Assembly (NCBI GenBank): GCA_026874595.1
Contig: CM049321.1
Span: forward strand, 25,221,479-25,285,478
Length of the DNA stretch: 64,000 nucleotides
Direction of reading: 5' to 3'
DNA from: Sipunculus nudus
Lineage: Eukaryota; Annelida; Sipuncula; Golfingiida; Sipunculidae
A model generated the notes under the pieces. It saw only the letters and a program-made list of their open reading frames with translations, was not told the DNA's origin and did no database searches. Below, one piece after another: positions 10,733 through 22,781 of this stretch (position 1 is its first letter; every line of letters starts with the position of its first letter). The translations under genes were made by a program, and so were the position numbers.

Positions 10733-11222
10733 TATTACATAAACATAGAGAAATACTAGAGGACAAGAGGGACTTGTCATTAGTTATAACATAAACATAG
10801 AGAAATACTAGAGGACAAAAGGGACATGTCATTAGCAATTCATAAACATAAAAATACAAGAGGACTAGAAGGACATGTCATTAGTAATTACATAAACATA
10901 TAGGAATACTAAAGGACTAAAGGGACTTGTCGCTATTAATTACATAAACAAAGAGAAATACTAGAGGACAAGTGGGACATGTCGTTAGTTATTACATAAA
11001 CATAGAGAAATACTAGAGGAAAAGGGACTTGTCGATATCAATTACATAAACAGAGAAATACTAGAGGACAAGAGGGACATGTCGTAAGTCATTACGTAAA
11101 CATAGAGATTAACTAGAGGACCAGAGGGACTTGTCATAAGTTATAACATAAACAGAGAGAAATACTAGAGGACATGAGGGACTTGTCATTAGTTATTACA
11201 TAAACATAAAGAAATACATACA
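10733..11222 (+). repeat. 52-bp minisatellite array in intron 3, block 3
   Basis: Last block of the array, ending about 580 bp before exon 4. Units carry GAGGACAAGAGGGACATGTCG and ACATAAACATAGAGAAATA elements. Confidence 0.9.
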
Positions 11223-11805
11223 GGTTACAAGAGTAAATACTGCGAACGGTATTGTCTCCACGAGTGTTTCAATTTCGCAATATTCTTGGAAGAACCATCA
11301 TCGCGAACATTAAACCATTTTAAATAAAACTCCCTAACGAGAAAGGTGTATCTAATTTGTACTGTAGGTTAAATGCCTATTTAAATGTTTTTTTATATGT
11401 TTGAAGGGCAGGGAGGCAAAACATTCATATTATTTATATGACCAGAACTTTCATATTATCCATCAGTTAAATATTCATATTATGAATACTGAATATATGA
11501 GGTCTTCTACATTTTCTGTCTATATTAAGAATTTCTTCATTGAAAAAGATTTTCTCAGCGATCATTTCAAATTGTTAAACCTTTTGCGAATATATTTAAT
11601 ATATCATGCATTAACTATTTGTTCTATGTACTTCACTACGTGGTGAATCATGAAATTCTCACCCTTGCGAAACACTAATTAAAAAAGTAGGAAATCTCGA
11701 AATTTTAGCCACGCGAAAATGAAGCGAACCACAGTAATCCCGGAAAAAAGGAAGTACCTTTTTGCTTTGTTTTTTTTAGTAAAAAAATATTTCTTTTCTA
11801 TTAAG

Positions 11806-12040
11806 TGCTTTCGCCTCGGAGATGTTTTCCCGTTCACCATACCTCATGCACCAGCAGAAGACACGACGATCAACGGATTCACCATCCCCAAGGGCACTGT
11901 GATTATGGCCAACCTTCACGGAGTGCATTATGACCCAACGATCCGGGGAGACCCCGACAGGTTCCGACCGTGGCGCTTCCTAACGGACGATGGGAAAATC
12001 AACACAGCGTTGTCGTCATGCATTGCTCTATTTTCAGTTG
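11806..12040 (+). CDS. P450 copy A exon 4 (K-helix to heme loop start)
   Basis: Starts after CTATTAAG with TGC TTT CGC, so the K-helix ExxR is completed as E-CFR across the junction. It continues LGDVFPFTIPHAPAEDTTINGFTIPKGT, then the PERF-like DPDRFRPWRFL and ends FSVG at a GTATGC donor in phase 1. The frame is open. DPTIRGDP has Arg where copy B has the usual Trp. Confidence 0.87.
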
Positions 12041-12159
12041 GTATGCACTGTTTTTGCTCTCATTCCTTACTCTGATTATATATTAGTAAATGAGTTTATC
12101 CTTGTTGATGCGACGACGTCCTTTGTCGTCATTGTTCTTATTATGATCTCCACTTATGC

Positions 12160-12600
12160 TCGGGTGAAGATATTCGTGTTTGGCATTTTCTTCTTCTTAT
12201 AATGATTATTATTATCTTTATTATTCCCAGCTATCCATAGGTGAAGATATTTGTTTTTGGCATTTTTATCTCCAGGTATCCATAATTGGAGATATGTGTT
12301 TTTGCATTATTATCTCTTCCTTTACCTAGATGAAGATATTTGTTTTATGCATAATTATCTCTTCCTTTTCATAGGTTAAGATATTACCTTTTAGCATTGT
12401 TATCTCCCCCTATTCATAGGAGAAAATATTAGCTTTTAGCATCGTTATCTCCATTCACAAGTAAAATATTTGTTTTTCGTATTATTATCTCTACCTTTTC
12501 ATAGGTAAAGATGTTTGTTCTTTGTCATTATTATCTTCACGAATTCCTAGGTGAAGATATTTGTTTTTGGCATTATTATCTCAACCTATTCATAGGCAAT
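12160..12600 (+). repeat. About 45-bp degenerate minisatellite in intron 4
   Basis: Eight or so degenerate units of TTCATAGGTGAAGATAT, TTGTTTTTGGCATTA, TTATCTCCACCTA. A matching array is in unit B (40,395-40,800), so it is older than the 30-kb duplication. Confidence 0.8.
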
Positions 12601-13439
12601 TTTTTGCATTCTTGTTCTTCTTTTCTTATTATTCTGCAATAATAAGAATTCTTATTCTTATTTCATCCGATTTCAATGATACTTATCCTCTTCTATGGGC
12701 TTATTACTTTGACCGATTTTAAGTGTACTTGACCATTTTTTAAGGTCACAGAATGTGATTTTAAAAAAATTGCTAATGTCGATTTTCTTCTTCTTCATAA
12801 AGAGTACATCAGAATGAAAAAATGCCATCACCAAATCTGATTCCCAACAATTGTATGGTAATATTTTGGAATTCATTCATGTAGAACCATATAATATAAA
12901 GGTATCTCAGCGCTTCAGTTAGGTTATGTTCCAATATTAATATTTGACCTGATATTTGGAAACCTTAACCTAAGCGTCGTGTGTCATTTACAATGGTGGA
13001 GTGCAGTGGCAAGGTTGATTGCAATATCTTTAATAGTTTTAGAATAACATGCCAATTACGGAGACGTGACGTCACCAATTCCGAATTATCCGCCAACATG
13101 AAGAAGGACACTCAATTCTCGTCTGCAGTACTTGAGTTCTAACTAAAAGGTTACATAATACAAGTAATTAGGTCAAAAGAGCAAAGCTAAAGGTCACAGT
13201 AGAGGTCTTAATGCCAAATTGTAGATGGCCATTTCATACTAACTACTTAAGACCTAAAGTATAAACAATGACTCTCAGTTAACAAATATACTTCGCTTTA
13301 TTTTTACAATCAGATTTTAATAGGCATCAACCCGTCTGCGAAACGGTCCGGACTGGTCGACACATATCTCCTCCGAAGCTGCTGGACCCAGAACTTTATA
13401 TCTCTAGTTTGGTCATTATGTCTTTATTACTTTTTTTAT

Positions 13440-13560
13440 ACAACCGTCATATGATGGAAGTATAATGGTATACCCACCGTCCGTCCGTCCGTCCGTCTGT
13501 TAACATGTTTAGTGTCCCCGCGATCACGTACTGCAGTTTGATGAAATGTTCAGGATAGCT
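13440..13560. repeat. CCGT-tetramer repeat element in intron 4
   Basis: TATACCCACCGTCCGTCCG followed by GTCTGTTAAC and then TTTGATGAAATGTTCAGGATAG-like sequence, a pattern typical of dispersed repeats in mollusc genomes. Unit B has it at 41,660-41,780. Related versions, with the same GATGAAATGTTCAGGATAG tail, are in the relics at 23,800-23,920 and 55,570-55,680. Confidence 0.6.
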
Positions 13561-13674
13561 TGGAATGACACCAGGATGACCATCTGGATTCATCATTTGT
13601 TTAAGGAAAATGCTGCATTCCTGATATTGCCATAAGGGGATAATAATCTGCGTGGGCGGAATCCTACGCTCTTC

Positions 13675-14365
13675 TTGTCTCGGCCCAGGACGTGTGATTC
13701 CGATCCGCTCTGCTCCTCTCCATCAACAACGTCTTGGGAACGACCCTTAGGAAAACGCCTTGTAAGGTTCCAAATAGGAGACCCCTTTGGAATCGTATAA
13801 TTGATATTTCAAGCGGTGTCAACATAAAATAATTACCTTTTTATTGTCTTTGGATGTTTTATAAAACAAAATATTGCTCAACAGCCCTACTTATCCATAA
13901 TTTTGCCAAGAGCTGATGTGTTTACATAGAGAACAAGCCGCCATGATTACATTAAGTGACCCACAGTCGTTTGCAACGGGATTTAGACTGAGAACCCGCT
14001 CTGCTCTTATCGCTGTTTGAACTGGAAAAGGCGGGCGATAATAGATGTCGGTGGCGGGTACCAGTCGATCAAAGTCCGCTCATTACAAATTCCTGTATAC
14101 TGTTATGTGTAAATCACCGGGGGCTTACAAGGATCGTTAGGGAATATATTTCATTAATATATTAAGGTAAGAACGGGGTAAAGTTGCCAGAAAGACCCAT
14201 TTACTACCAAAGACACTAACGGATTCATTTTGTTGTGTATATTTAGTAGTTTTAAGAGTTTTTTTGGTGCCTTCTACCAGTGTCTACCATTTTACCATTA
14301 CAAGGCCTAACTGTACAGGCCATTCCCACAACTGTGATCGTATCACAGTTGTGGATCCGCAACAA
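13675..14365. mobile_element. 691-bp non-autonomous element with 9-bp target duplication, intron 4 of copy A
   Basis: ACGCTCTTC lies on both sides (13666-13674 and 14366-14374), while unit B has the empty site with one copy (about 41,885). The ends TTGTCTCGG and CCGCAACAA are imperfect terminal inverted repeats, 7 of 9 matching. Near the right end there is a perfect hairpin: 13-bp arms at 14326-14338 and 14342-14354 around a 3-nt loop. A 9-bp duplication fits Mutator-like DNA transposons, but no transposase is present and the family is not identified. Confidence 0.72.
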
Positions 14366-14424
14366 ACGCTCTTCCAGTTCAAATTACTAGTTTACATCAA
14401 ATACATGTAGTAACTGTGTTTCAG

Positions 14425-14615
14425 GAAAGCGGTCCTGTCCCGGGGAAGCTCTGGCGAGGATGGAGCTGTTTCTCTTCACGTGCCGGCTGCTACAAAGGTT
14501 CACGTTTTCCCCACCAGATGGCGTTGATCTTGATAAGGTCGACGGAATCTTGGCATTATCCTATATGCCCAGTCCGCATAAGATAATGATCCGTCTGAGA
14601 GAAAATGAACGATAA
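14425..14615 (+). CDS. P450 copy A exon 5 (heme-binding cysteine) and stop
   Basis: After TTTCAG the exon reads G-KRSCPGEALARMELFLF, completing the heme signature FxxGxRxCxGE with the cysteine ligand. The C-terminal part ends IMIRLRENER and TAA at 14613-14615. Intact in itself. Confidence 0.88.
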
Positions 14616-15139
14616 ATCATAATTAATCTTTAAAAAATCGAACATTATATGTTAATGTAGGTGTAGCGCTGATAACCACGTTTGGTTCGTCAAAATAGAC
14701 TTATTTTTACTTTAACCGGACATATACAGTTTTTTTACATTGTAAATGTTTTGGCTCAGATAACCACCACCATTTTTAAAGAGACTAGCTTTACCAAGAA
14801 TAATTGAAACAATGAAACAATTTTTGAAATCATGTTTTATTGCAACATCTCTGTAAAGATACCTACATATTCAATGAAAATGATTGTTAACATGGAAATA
14901 TACTGACACGTGACTTATATGGCATGACTTCTTCATCCCCCTCCTCCACCCACTCTCTTTCTCTCTCTCTCTCAAATACTTATAAACGAGAAAGAAGTTG
15001 TATTAGAACGTTACATATTTGTAATATGTAGATGTATTTGAAAGGATTTTTTATCTCTAATCACATAAGCCTATATAAATATATATATATATATGTGTGT
15101 GTGTGTAAAAATAATCTTGGAAATAATCAGTCTTATAGT

Positions 15140-15190
15140 GGTCACACAGGGGTCTAATGAGCCGATAAGGCGAAACCGTCGGTAGTGACC
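15140..15190 (+). other. Hammerhead-ribozyme-like motif, copy 1
   Basis: Order: GGTCAC; eight bases; CTAATGA; a GCC/GGC stem with GATAA loop; GAAA; a short ACC/GGT stem; A; GTGACC, which is complementary to the first GGTCAC. This matches a type I hammerhead arrangement except that the core has CTAATGA instead of CTGATGA and stem I is not paired next to the core. Confidence 0.4.
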
Positions 15191-15268
15191 CAATGTTTTA
15201 CATATCTATATGTATATATATATAACTCTGAAGAAAAACAACACTGTTATTTCACAACAGACTGTTTT

Positions 15269-15277
15269 TATATATAT

Positions 15278-15337
<60 letters not shown>
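15269..15337. repeat. (TA)n microsatellite
   Basis: TA tract with a few TAAA interruptions, 3' of P450 copy A. Related TA tracts follow the hammerhead-like motif in the other copies. Confidence 0.93.
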
Positions 15338-15339
<2 letters not shown>

Positions 15340-16974
15340 ATGTTCTATGTGTATGTAATTGTAAATAAAACTGGTCCTTGTACAATCATGTGTCACGCAA
15401 ATACAACTATGAAGTACAATTTTATATTCACCAACACTGGTGATAATTTAGATACAACTTTGCAATATAATACCAATAATTTAACCGTTGTCACATGAAA
15501 TATCCATTCTTCCTTATTATTTTAACCCTTGCTTTATCTGTATCCCGTAATAACATAGAATAAATGGATTTCTATACTTGAATGCCTTTTGAAATTCCCT
15601 TCCCCTCGACATCAAGTGCGCCCGAAATTTGCAGCTGTTCAAAAAGATATTACGTTCATAATTTTCAAGTCTTGCAGCGTATCTTAGCTTCTTTACTGTA
15701 CGAGCACCGATGCTTCCTAATATGTTTAAGATAATCTTATGATTTTATCTATTATTTTGTATTAGTTTTATATTCTTACTATTTCATTCACATTTGTATT
15801 GTAACTTGTCTTCTAATTTTAATTGTCATGTTGATAATAAATTTCTTGTATTTTATATCTGGAACAAGGCCCTGCTTACAACAGAAGTGTTGTTCTGATG
15901 CAGACTACCCTGCATAATGTAGTGATTAATCATTAAATATATTAGTCCGTACAACCCGGAGTTAATTAGTGATATCAAGTGTGTTTTTAAGTGTGGCTAA
16001 GCAGTGAGAGGCTTTGTTTTATCCCTCATGCACAGGTAATGTTTTCAAAACCGACCCTTGAGACAAACCTCTCATATTCATGACCCGAAATAGACTGGAT
16101 AATAAGATTCATTTTTGCTGCATTTATGCTGTAAATGACTTCTAGAATACTTTCTCTGAGGAAAGACAAAGGGAAATTTAGTAATAGTCAAGTAGGCCTG
16201 TTGTTTACACAACATAATGTTATGTTTGTAATCTATTTATAGTGATCTTGCATGTTTTAATTCCATCACTAAACGTGAAGAGCAAATTTCTTTGGTAGCT
16301 GTTGATAAGAAGTGGTCATTATGTTTTAACACATACAAGCCTGTTCCTGCATCGTGTCGACTTCTCTCCCAAAATAGCTTACCAAATTACGGTCATGTCC
16401 CAAGTTAAGCTGTAAACTGAAGTGAATATAAATTCGCATGGAGGCAGTTATAGCCAAATAACTACAGGTAGGAGTCTATCTAATTGTGCTCAATATCATC
16501 ATTTATAATACTGTTAGATAAACACAAAACAAGCTAAGATAAAGCAGTTTAAATTAAAGGGATTTAATTTTTGCTTAAGTAATTTTACTAAAAGTAGCTT
16601 ATTCTTATTAGAGAAAACTTAGTGCACAGTTCATCACAATTAATGCTATTCCTTCAACAAGACAGTCTTTAGATTCTTAATGCAAGTGACTAGATTATCA
16701 GTTTGTCTGAGTTCGATTGGGAGACTAACACAAGGCTGGTCCTTCGACCTTGAAGGCTCTGTGAGGAGACACATGAAGGAATTCCTGGTATTGAGATCTC
16801 ATGTTACGATTTGGTAAATATGACTGTATCAGGTCTAAATTTAATATTGTATGTTCCCTAAATAAAATACTACGGCATAACAATCCCTGATAAACCGTAT
16901 TATTTACACCTGCAGAAACATAACTTACGACGATATATTTAGGCTAACCCTTAAATCAGCAAATATATACTGAA
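15338..16974. other. P450 3' flank and start of the downstream relic; no gene seen
   Basis: AT-rich sequence repeated at 42,810-44,260 and 47,600-49,260 in unit B, and more distantly at 26,340-27,230. From about 16,470 it is homologous to intron 3 of the P450 gene. I see no coding region. Confidence 0.55.
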
Positions 16975-17912
16975 AATAAGGATTTTAAGAATCTGCGAGC
17001 GGCGAGCAATACAGAGGCACGCAGCGCCTGAAAAAAACTGTTATGGACCTGAAAGTCCACATGACACACTTGCGGAGACTGACCATATAAATTTTATTTC
17101 GGTCGCTTTGCACGGAATGATATGATTGGTTGAAAATGACTAGAGGGACATGTTCTTATGTGACAAGATAACAATCAGCTTAGTGTATTATCTAGTTAGT
17201 AGATTGTAGCACCTCCCGATGTAGCCCTTGTGTTGACGTCATGGGGTTTACTGCGCATCGGATTTAGCGCATCGGGACGGAAGCCAGGAAGAACGCTGGG
17301 TCGGGTTGCTGCAGTCTTGCAGCGCTGACATATATAGTAAACAATAATCAAGCGCTGCAGCCTCTGGCGGGGAGAGTCTATACTATCCAAGGTTGTACGG
17401 ATCCGATCAACCCCTAAGACACGTAAATGCCTAGTGTAACGTGAGGACATCAGTCAAACCTCACATATTATTTTTATTACAGATGCTTGGACTCCGTTGG
17501 GACCAACACTTTTGCTGGATGATCAGAATGTTATAAAGTATGGGCACTTACTCTGAATGAAGTCAGATATTAGTCTGCGTTTGGCCGCTGGGGCCTTCAA
17601 TTTGGAACAGCCGATAGGAAATTAGCATCAATGACAACTAGCGATGTATGATGGGAAGGATGATTATGAAATTATGGTCTATTCTAGTGCACGGTACTGG
17701 CATTCGGGGTAAAAACGCCCCTGAATTCATTTTTTGCATAGATTGTCCACCTAATTTGCATGCGATCTCTTTTCCGGTGGTGTCTTGTTGAGCATGCAAC
17801 AACTGAACCCGGGCAGTTCAAAGGATAAAAAAACATTGACAGGCGCACGTGAAGGTGATATATCAATTTAATTTGATACATATTAAGTTTTTTCTATATA
17901 TTAATACCAGAT
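16975..17912. other. Sequence private to unit A (about 0.94 kb)
   Basis: Unit B joins the flanks directly at about 49,268 (CTGAAAATAAGAATTGCTTC). The extra DNA is more GC-rich than its surroundings. No target duplication or recognisable protein is visible, so either an insertion in A or a deletion in B is possible. Confidence 0.5.
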
Positions 17913-19925
17913 TGCTTCTCTATTGCACAACAAGCAGGGATATTTCATGTTACAGGTCCTTCCATCTACTGCAGGGTGAATTCTCACCGCCAGAAGGTCG
18001 GACTCCATATCACAGATTAATTTAGTCCGCACGTGGTGAGCTATGGGTCGGGCTGCCCGGGGATTGAGTTATTTCACCGTAATACTGGGTAGAGCGGTGA
18101 GGACAGATCCTGTCACGAAAGCAGTCCTGTCTAGGACACGTCTAGTTCAGGTTAGCATATGTTTTTATTGTGATATATTCCGCATGAGACTGTATTTGCT
18201 TCATGTTAGTCAGTCGTTAGCGCTAGCATGGGAACACGTGATCAATAGCATTGGCATTAAATAATCGCTGATTACTTGGTAACGTAAACTGTATTTCAAG
18301 AAACCCTAGAGTTCGCATATTTTAGAATTGAACTGGAGAAATAGTTTTATTAACTCAGTGTTACGTAGAGATAGATGCTAATTGTATAGAGTTTCAAAGT
18401 TTTCAAATGTTTCGATTAGCTGAGGACAGATGGTGCTAGAGTTAAAGTGACAGCCTATGTGTCTCTGATGCCAGCATTAGGGCGTTGATATCACTGTTAT
18501 ATAGCATCCGTGTAGTGTCTCTATGGATCAGAGAATGGTGTTATCTTTACTATTAACACATTTGATTGCGGTATGATGCTAACCTAGCCCATCCTGATGT
18601 GTATGTGAATGATGGAATGCTAAACGACAGATGTTTATCTTTCATAATGGAGAGGAACCTGCATTACTTTAGATTTCTGCTAACTGGACATATTGAAATG
18701 TAGAACAGGTGTTTATAACTTGTTTCTTCTAGATATGCATGATGGATAATTATGGAATTTACTTACTAAGTATCTGACTTAAATTAGTACAAGTATTATT
18801 GATCATAGATACTTAGATCAGGTTATTTTAAAAGGATATAAATGTAATGAGAAACAATGATGGTTTAGTTTGTGTTCTTATGGGATATAATGTTAATATG
18901 ATCAGGTATGAGAGATCAGATAGGGATCTTTGTTGGTTTTACTAGTTATAGGACTATAAACTGTTTTATTTATGAATTATTATATTATTAGGATTTTGAG
19001 GGAATGTTTGTAGGAGATTGTAAATCTGATTTATTTGCTGATGTGTGTATACTCTCACACATTGTAGCTGTAGAGTCGAGTTCAGTTGCAGCCTGTTGGT
19101 ATCCGGTTCTGGTTCAGGTCTGCTGTAATCTACATGCCCAGGTTGATTATGTAGGTATCTAATATCATACTGTATTGCAGGGGTTGAAATGTGTTATTGA
19201 CATGTTATTATTTTAAAGGTAGACACTGAGATGTATTGTTGATGTGATGTCACTTCAGTGCAAGTGTATGGACAAATCAATGAGTTAATGTGTGTAAAAT
19301 GTGCATTGTTTGTCTCAGAGACGTGAAACATGTTATTGTATTTTCGTTATTACTAATTCAGGTTCTAAGATGATACCATTATGTTCATACAAAGATGGTA
19401 TAGCGTATTTCGTGCTATGATATAAGGTATTGATGTTATGATGTGATGAGTTGTGGACAACTTTATGGGACTGTTGTTTAGTAATGCTGGATAGCCAAGG
19501 TTATTTGTATTATGTCCATTATTCTTTCATTCAAGCCAGATGTACGAATGATAGAAATGTTAACATGCAGTTACACTGAAGCTATGATAAGGCATATGCA
19601 TGTGGGTACAAGTGATATTATGTAGTAGTGATGACTGATGAAGGGGTTCTCAGCACTGATTGAGTATATTTTTTCTTTCTTTTTTTGTTTGTATTACACA
19701 TGCGCCAGAGGCTTGAGCTTCAGCTTCTTCCAGTTATGTGCTGAGGTTGAGGCACCTTGCCATTTCAATTGATGTGGCTAACAACATTTATTGTCCCAGT
19801 GGTGTGTGAGGGAATAAATGATTGTTGCCAAGCAGCATTCGTCTTTTTTTTTTCATCTGGTGTCATGGATGGGAGTTTGACGCTACCAGAGACATCCCCC
19901 CTCTCCCCTTGGTTATCCATGACTT
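17913..19925. other. Non-coding block within the relic's intron 3
   Basis: Shared with unit B in two copies (44,265-45,715 with a deletion at its start, and 49,268-50,984). No protein family recognised. It ends just before a minisatellite array. Confidence 0.5.
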
Positions 19926-19929
19926 ACAC

Positions 19930-20430
19930 TTAGTAATTATATAAACATACAGATATACTAAAGGACTAGGGAAACCTTGTCTTAGTAATTACTTAAACAT
20001 ACATAAATAATGCAGGAATAAAAGTCTATGCCTTTTTTTATTACATAACCTTACAGAAATACTAGAGGAATAGTGGGTCATGTCGTCAGTAAATACATAA
20101 ACGTATAGAAATACTACATGACTAAAGGGACATGTCGTTGTTATAACATAAACATTCATAAATACTATAGAGGACTTAAGAAACATGTCGTTAGTGATAA
20201 CATAAACATAACAGAAATAGTAGAGGAGTATAGTACATGTCGTTAGTTATTATATAAACAATCAGATATACTAGAGGACTAGATATGCCGTTAAGAACTA
20301 TATCTCTAGTAATTATATGTTCATAAACATACAGAAAAACTCTAAGACTAGAAGGGCATGTCATCAGTAATTACATAAACATACAAAAATTGTAGAGGAC
20401 TAGAGGGACATGCCGTAAGTAATTACATAA
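19930..20430 (+). repeat. 52-bp minisatellite array, downstream site, block 1
   Basis: Same repeat family as intron 3, more degenerate, with units such as ACTAGAGGACTAGAGGGACA. It is interrupted by the solo LTR that follows. Confidence 0.88.
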
Positions 20431-21359
20431 TGCTTCAGGTGTTTGTTTGATGAATGTGTCTGTTGTCATCTTGTTTCGTGTTAAGCCAGCCCTGGGCGTT
20501 GCTATGGCGTCTAGAGTCACAGCGCTCGGTGTAATCCGCGTACTGGGTAAACCCTGGCGTGTAAAGAAACAGCGCTCGTGCTAATCCGAAATTTTATGGG
20601 CTGTTCGGGCTCTATGAGCGCGTAATGGGTGAACCCTGGTGTGTAAAGAAACAGCGCTCGTGCTAATCCGAAATTTTATGGGCTGTTCGTGCTCTATGAG
20701 CGCGTGTCTTTTATTGATCTTAGGGATGTTCGTGAAATAGAAGTTTTTAGGCTTTGGGGTGAGAAGCTATAAATTAGGGACTGTGTTTAGAGCCGGGGGA
20801 GGAAACAGAGAAATATTCCAGCGTACACGGAAGAGTGTTAGTCAGTTTGTGGACCTTTCCGTTAATTGCAGCAATTATAGATCTTCTTCGAATTTGTAAT
20901 GGATTTTATAAAGTCTTCAGTTTGCCTTCGGGATTACAACAGATTGTTTTCGGGATTACATTGGACTATTATGCTCTGGGAAGATTTACATGAACTGTTC
21001 ATCTGGATTATATATTTCAAAGGACTTGATGAGCTGTGACAGGGGTGGTATCCATAAAAGCTTAGGATCCGGACACTCTGGTACTGTACACTTTATTTAT
21101 TATACTGTGTAATTGAATTGATTTACTGTTATACAGTTGTTATACTGTGCAATTGTATTGATTTGGTGTGTTTTAATGTAAGGGTTGTTTGAAGAATAAA
21201 TTATAATTATTTTTTAACAAAAAAACCCACTAATTTCTTTATTCTTTCCACTAGAAATTTCACGCTGCCTAGTACTACAGAATATGATTTTTTTTATCTC
21301 CCTAACAAAATTTACGCTCGTCCCGTCTACGTGATCTGTTTTTATTATGTTCCGTAACA
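20431..21359. mobile_element. Solo LTR, family 2, unit A
   Basis: A 929-bp insertion starting TGCTTCAGGTG and ending TTCCGTAACA, flanked by ATAA on both sides (20427-20430 and 21360-21363), inside the minisatellite. It is unrelated in sequence to the intron 3 LTR. An 81-bp internal segment (about 20,545-20,706) is tandemly duplicated, while unit B has one copy. No internal retrotransposon genes are present. Confidence 0.72.
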
Positions 21360-22215
21360 ATAAACATTATGGAAATACTAAAGGACCAGAGGGACATTTC
21401 GTTAGCAATTACATAAACATACAGAAATACTAAAGGACTAGAGGGACATGTCGTTAGTAATTACATACACATACAGAATTACGAGAGGACTAGCCTGACA
21501 TGTCGTTAGCAATTACATACACAAACATAAATACTAGAGGACCAGCGGGACCTGTCGTTAACAATTACATAAACAAACAAAAATACTAGAGGACTAGCGG
21601 GACCGGTCGTTAGCAATTACATACACAAACATTAATACTAGAGGACTAGCGGCACCTGTCGTTAGCAATTACATATACACACATAGATACCAGTGGACTA
21701 GCGGGACCTGTTGTAAGCAATTACATACACAAACATAATTACTAGAGGACCAGATGGACCTGTTGTTAGCAATTACATACACAAACATAAATACTAGAGG
21801 AATAGCGGGACCTGTTGTTAGCAATTACATACACAAACATAAATACTAGAGGAATAGCGGGACCTGTCGTTAGCAATTACATACAAAAACATAAATACTA
21901 GAGGGCCTACGGGAACTCTCGTTAGAAGTAACATAAACACACATAAATACTAGAGGATTAGAGGGACCTGTCGTTAGCAATTACATAAACATACAGAAAT
22001 ATTTTAGAGGATTTAAGAAACATGTCGTTAGTAATAACATTAACATACAGAAACACTAAAGGACTAGAAGTACTTGTGGTAAGTAATTACATAGACATCC
22101 AGAAACCCTAGAGGACTAGAGGGACATGTCGTTGGAGGTTACATACACATACGGAAATATTGAGCACCTAAGGAACATGTCGTGAGTAATTAAATAAACA
22201 TAAGGAATTACATAC
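21360..22215 (+). repeat. 52-bp minisatellite array, downstream site, block 2
   Basis: Second half of the array, with many units of a ACTAGCGGGACCTGTCGTTAG type not seen in intron 3, so this site has its own homogenised variant. Confidence 0.9.
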
Positions 22216-22781
22216 ATTTTACAAACTTAAATACTGTGACTGTAATTTTTCCCCAAGGGTATTAAAGGGGCCATTATCGCGAACAATAAACAAACCATCT
22301 AACATAAAACACCCCAACAAGAAAGGTGAAATCTACTTTATACTGTAGGCTCAATGACATCTTATATATATTTTCTATGCTTGAATGGTAGCGAAGCAAA
22401 ATGTTCACATTATTTATATAAGCAGATCTTTCATAATATCCATGAATCACATTTTGATATTATGAATATTGAATATTTGAGATCTTTTATATTATCTGTC
22501 TATAATCAACACAGAAATTTCTATATTGAGCAAGATGTCTCCCGCAATAATCTCAAAGTGTAAAACCTTTTGCGAATATGTTAACTATTTCATTCATTAA
22601 ACATTTGTTCTTTGTAGTTCACTACGTAATGAGATCCTTAAATTCTAATCCTCGCAAAACGTTAATTAAAAAGTGAAATCGCGAAAGTTTAACCAAGCAA
22701 ACATGAAGCCAACCACAGAAATCCAGGAAAAAGTATTTTTGCATTTTGTTCTAAAGTAGAAAATCTTTCTTTTCTATCAAG

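Larger units (their letters stand above)
4702..14615 (+). pseudogene. Cytochrome P450 (CYP2-like), copy A, five exons, frameshifted in exon 2
   Basis: A heme-thiolate monooxygenase of the microsomal CYP2 type; the family uses NADPH-P450 reductase at the ER membrane. Five exons with GT-AG introns and matching phases (1, 1, 0, 1) give about 490 codons before lesions, the usual family length. Visible in order: N-terminal membrane anchor, proline-rich hinge (LPPGLP), I-helix (AGLGTT), K-helix ExxR (ECFR across the exon 3/4 junction), a PERF-like DPDRFRPWRF, and the heme loop FSVGKRSCPGE with the cysteine ligand in exon 5. A 46-bp deletion at 6301, relative to copy B, shifts the frame to a TAG at 6319-6321, leaving 255 residues without I-helix or heme ligand. 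The AAG/GTGACC created at the deletion resembles a splice donor, but joining it to exon 3 also gives a stop. The I-helix acidic residue is Gly here, and a conserved Trp before GDP is Arg. Substrate cannot be inferred. Confidence 0.85.

Noticed and set aside
8095-11222. CRISPR-like array
   Set aside because: The units are contiguous degenerate tandem repeats with no unique spacers, in an animal intron.
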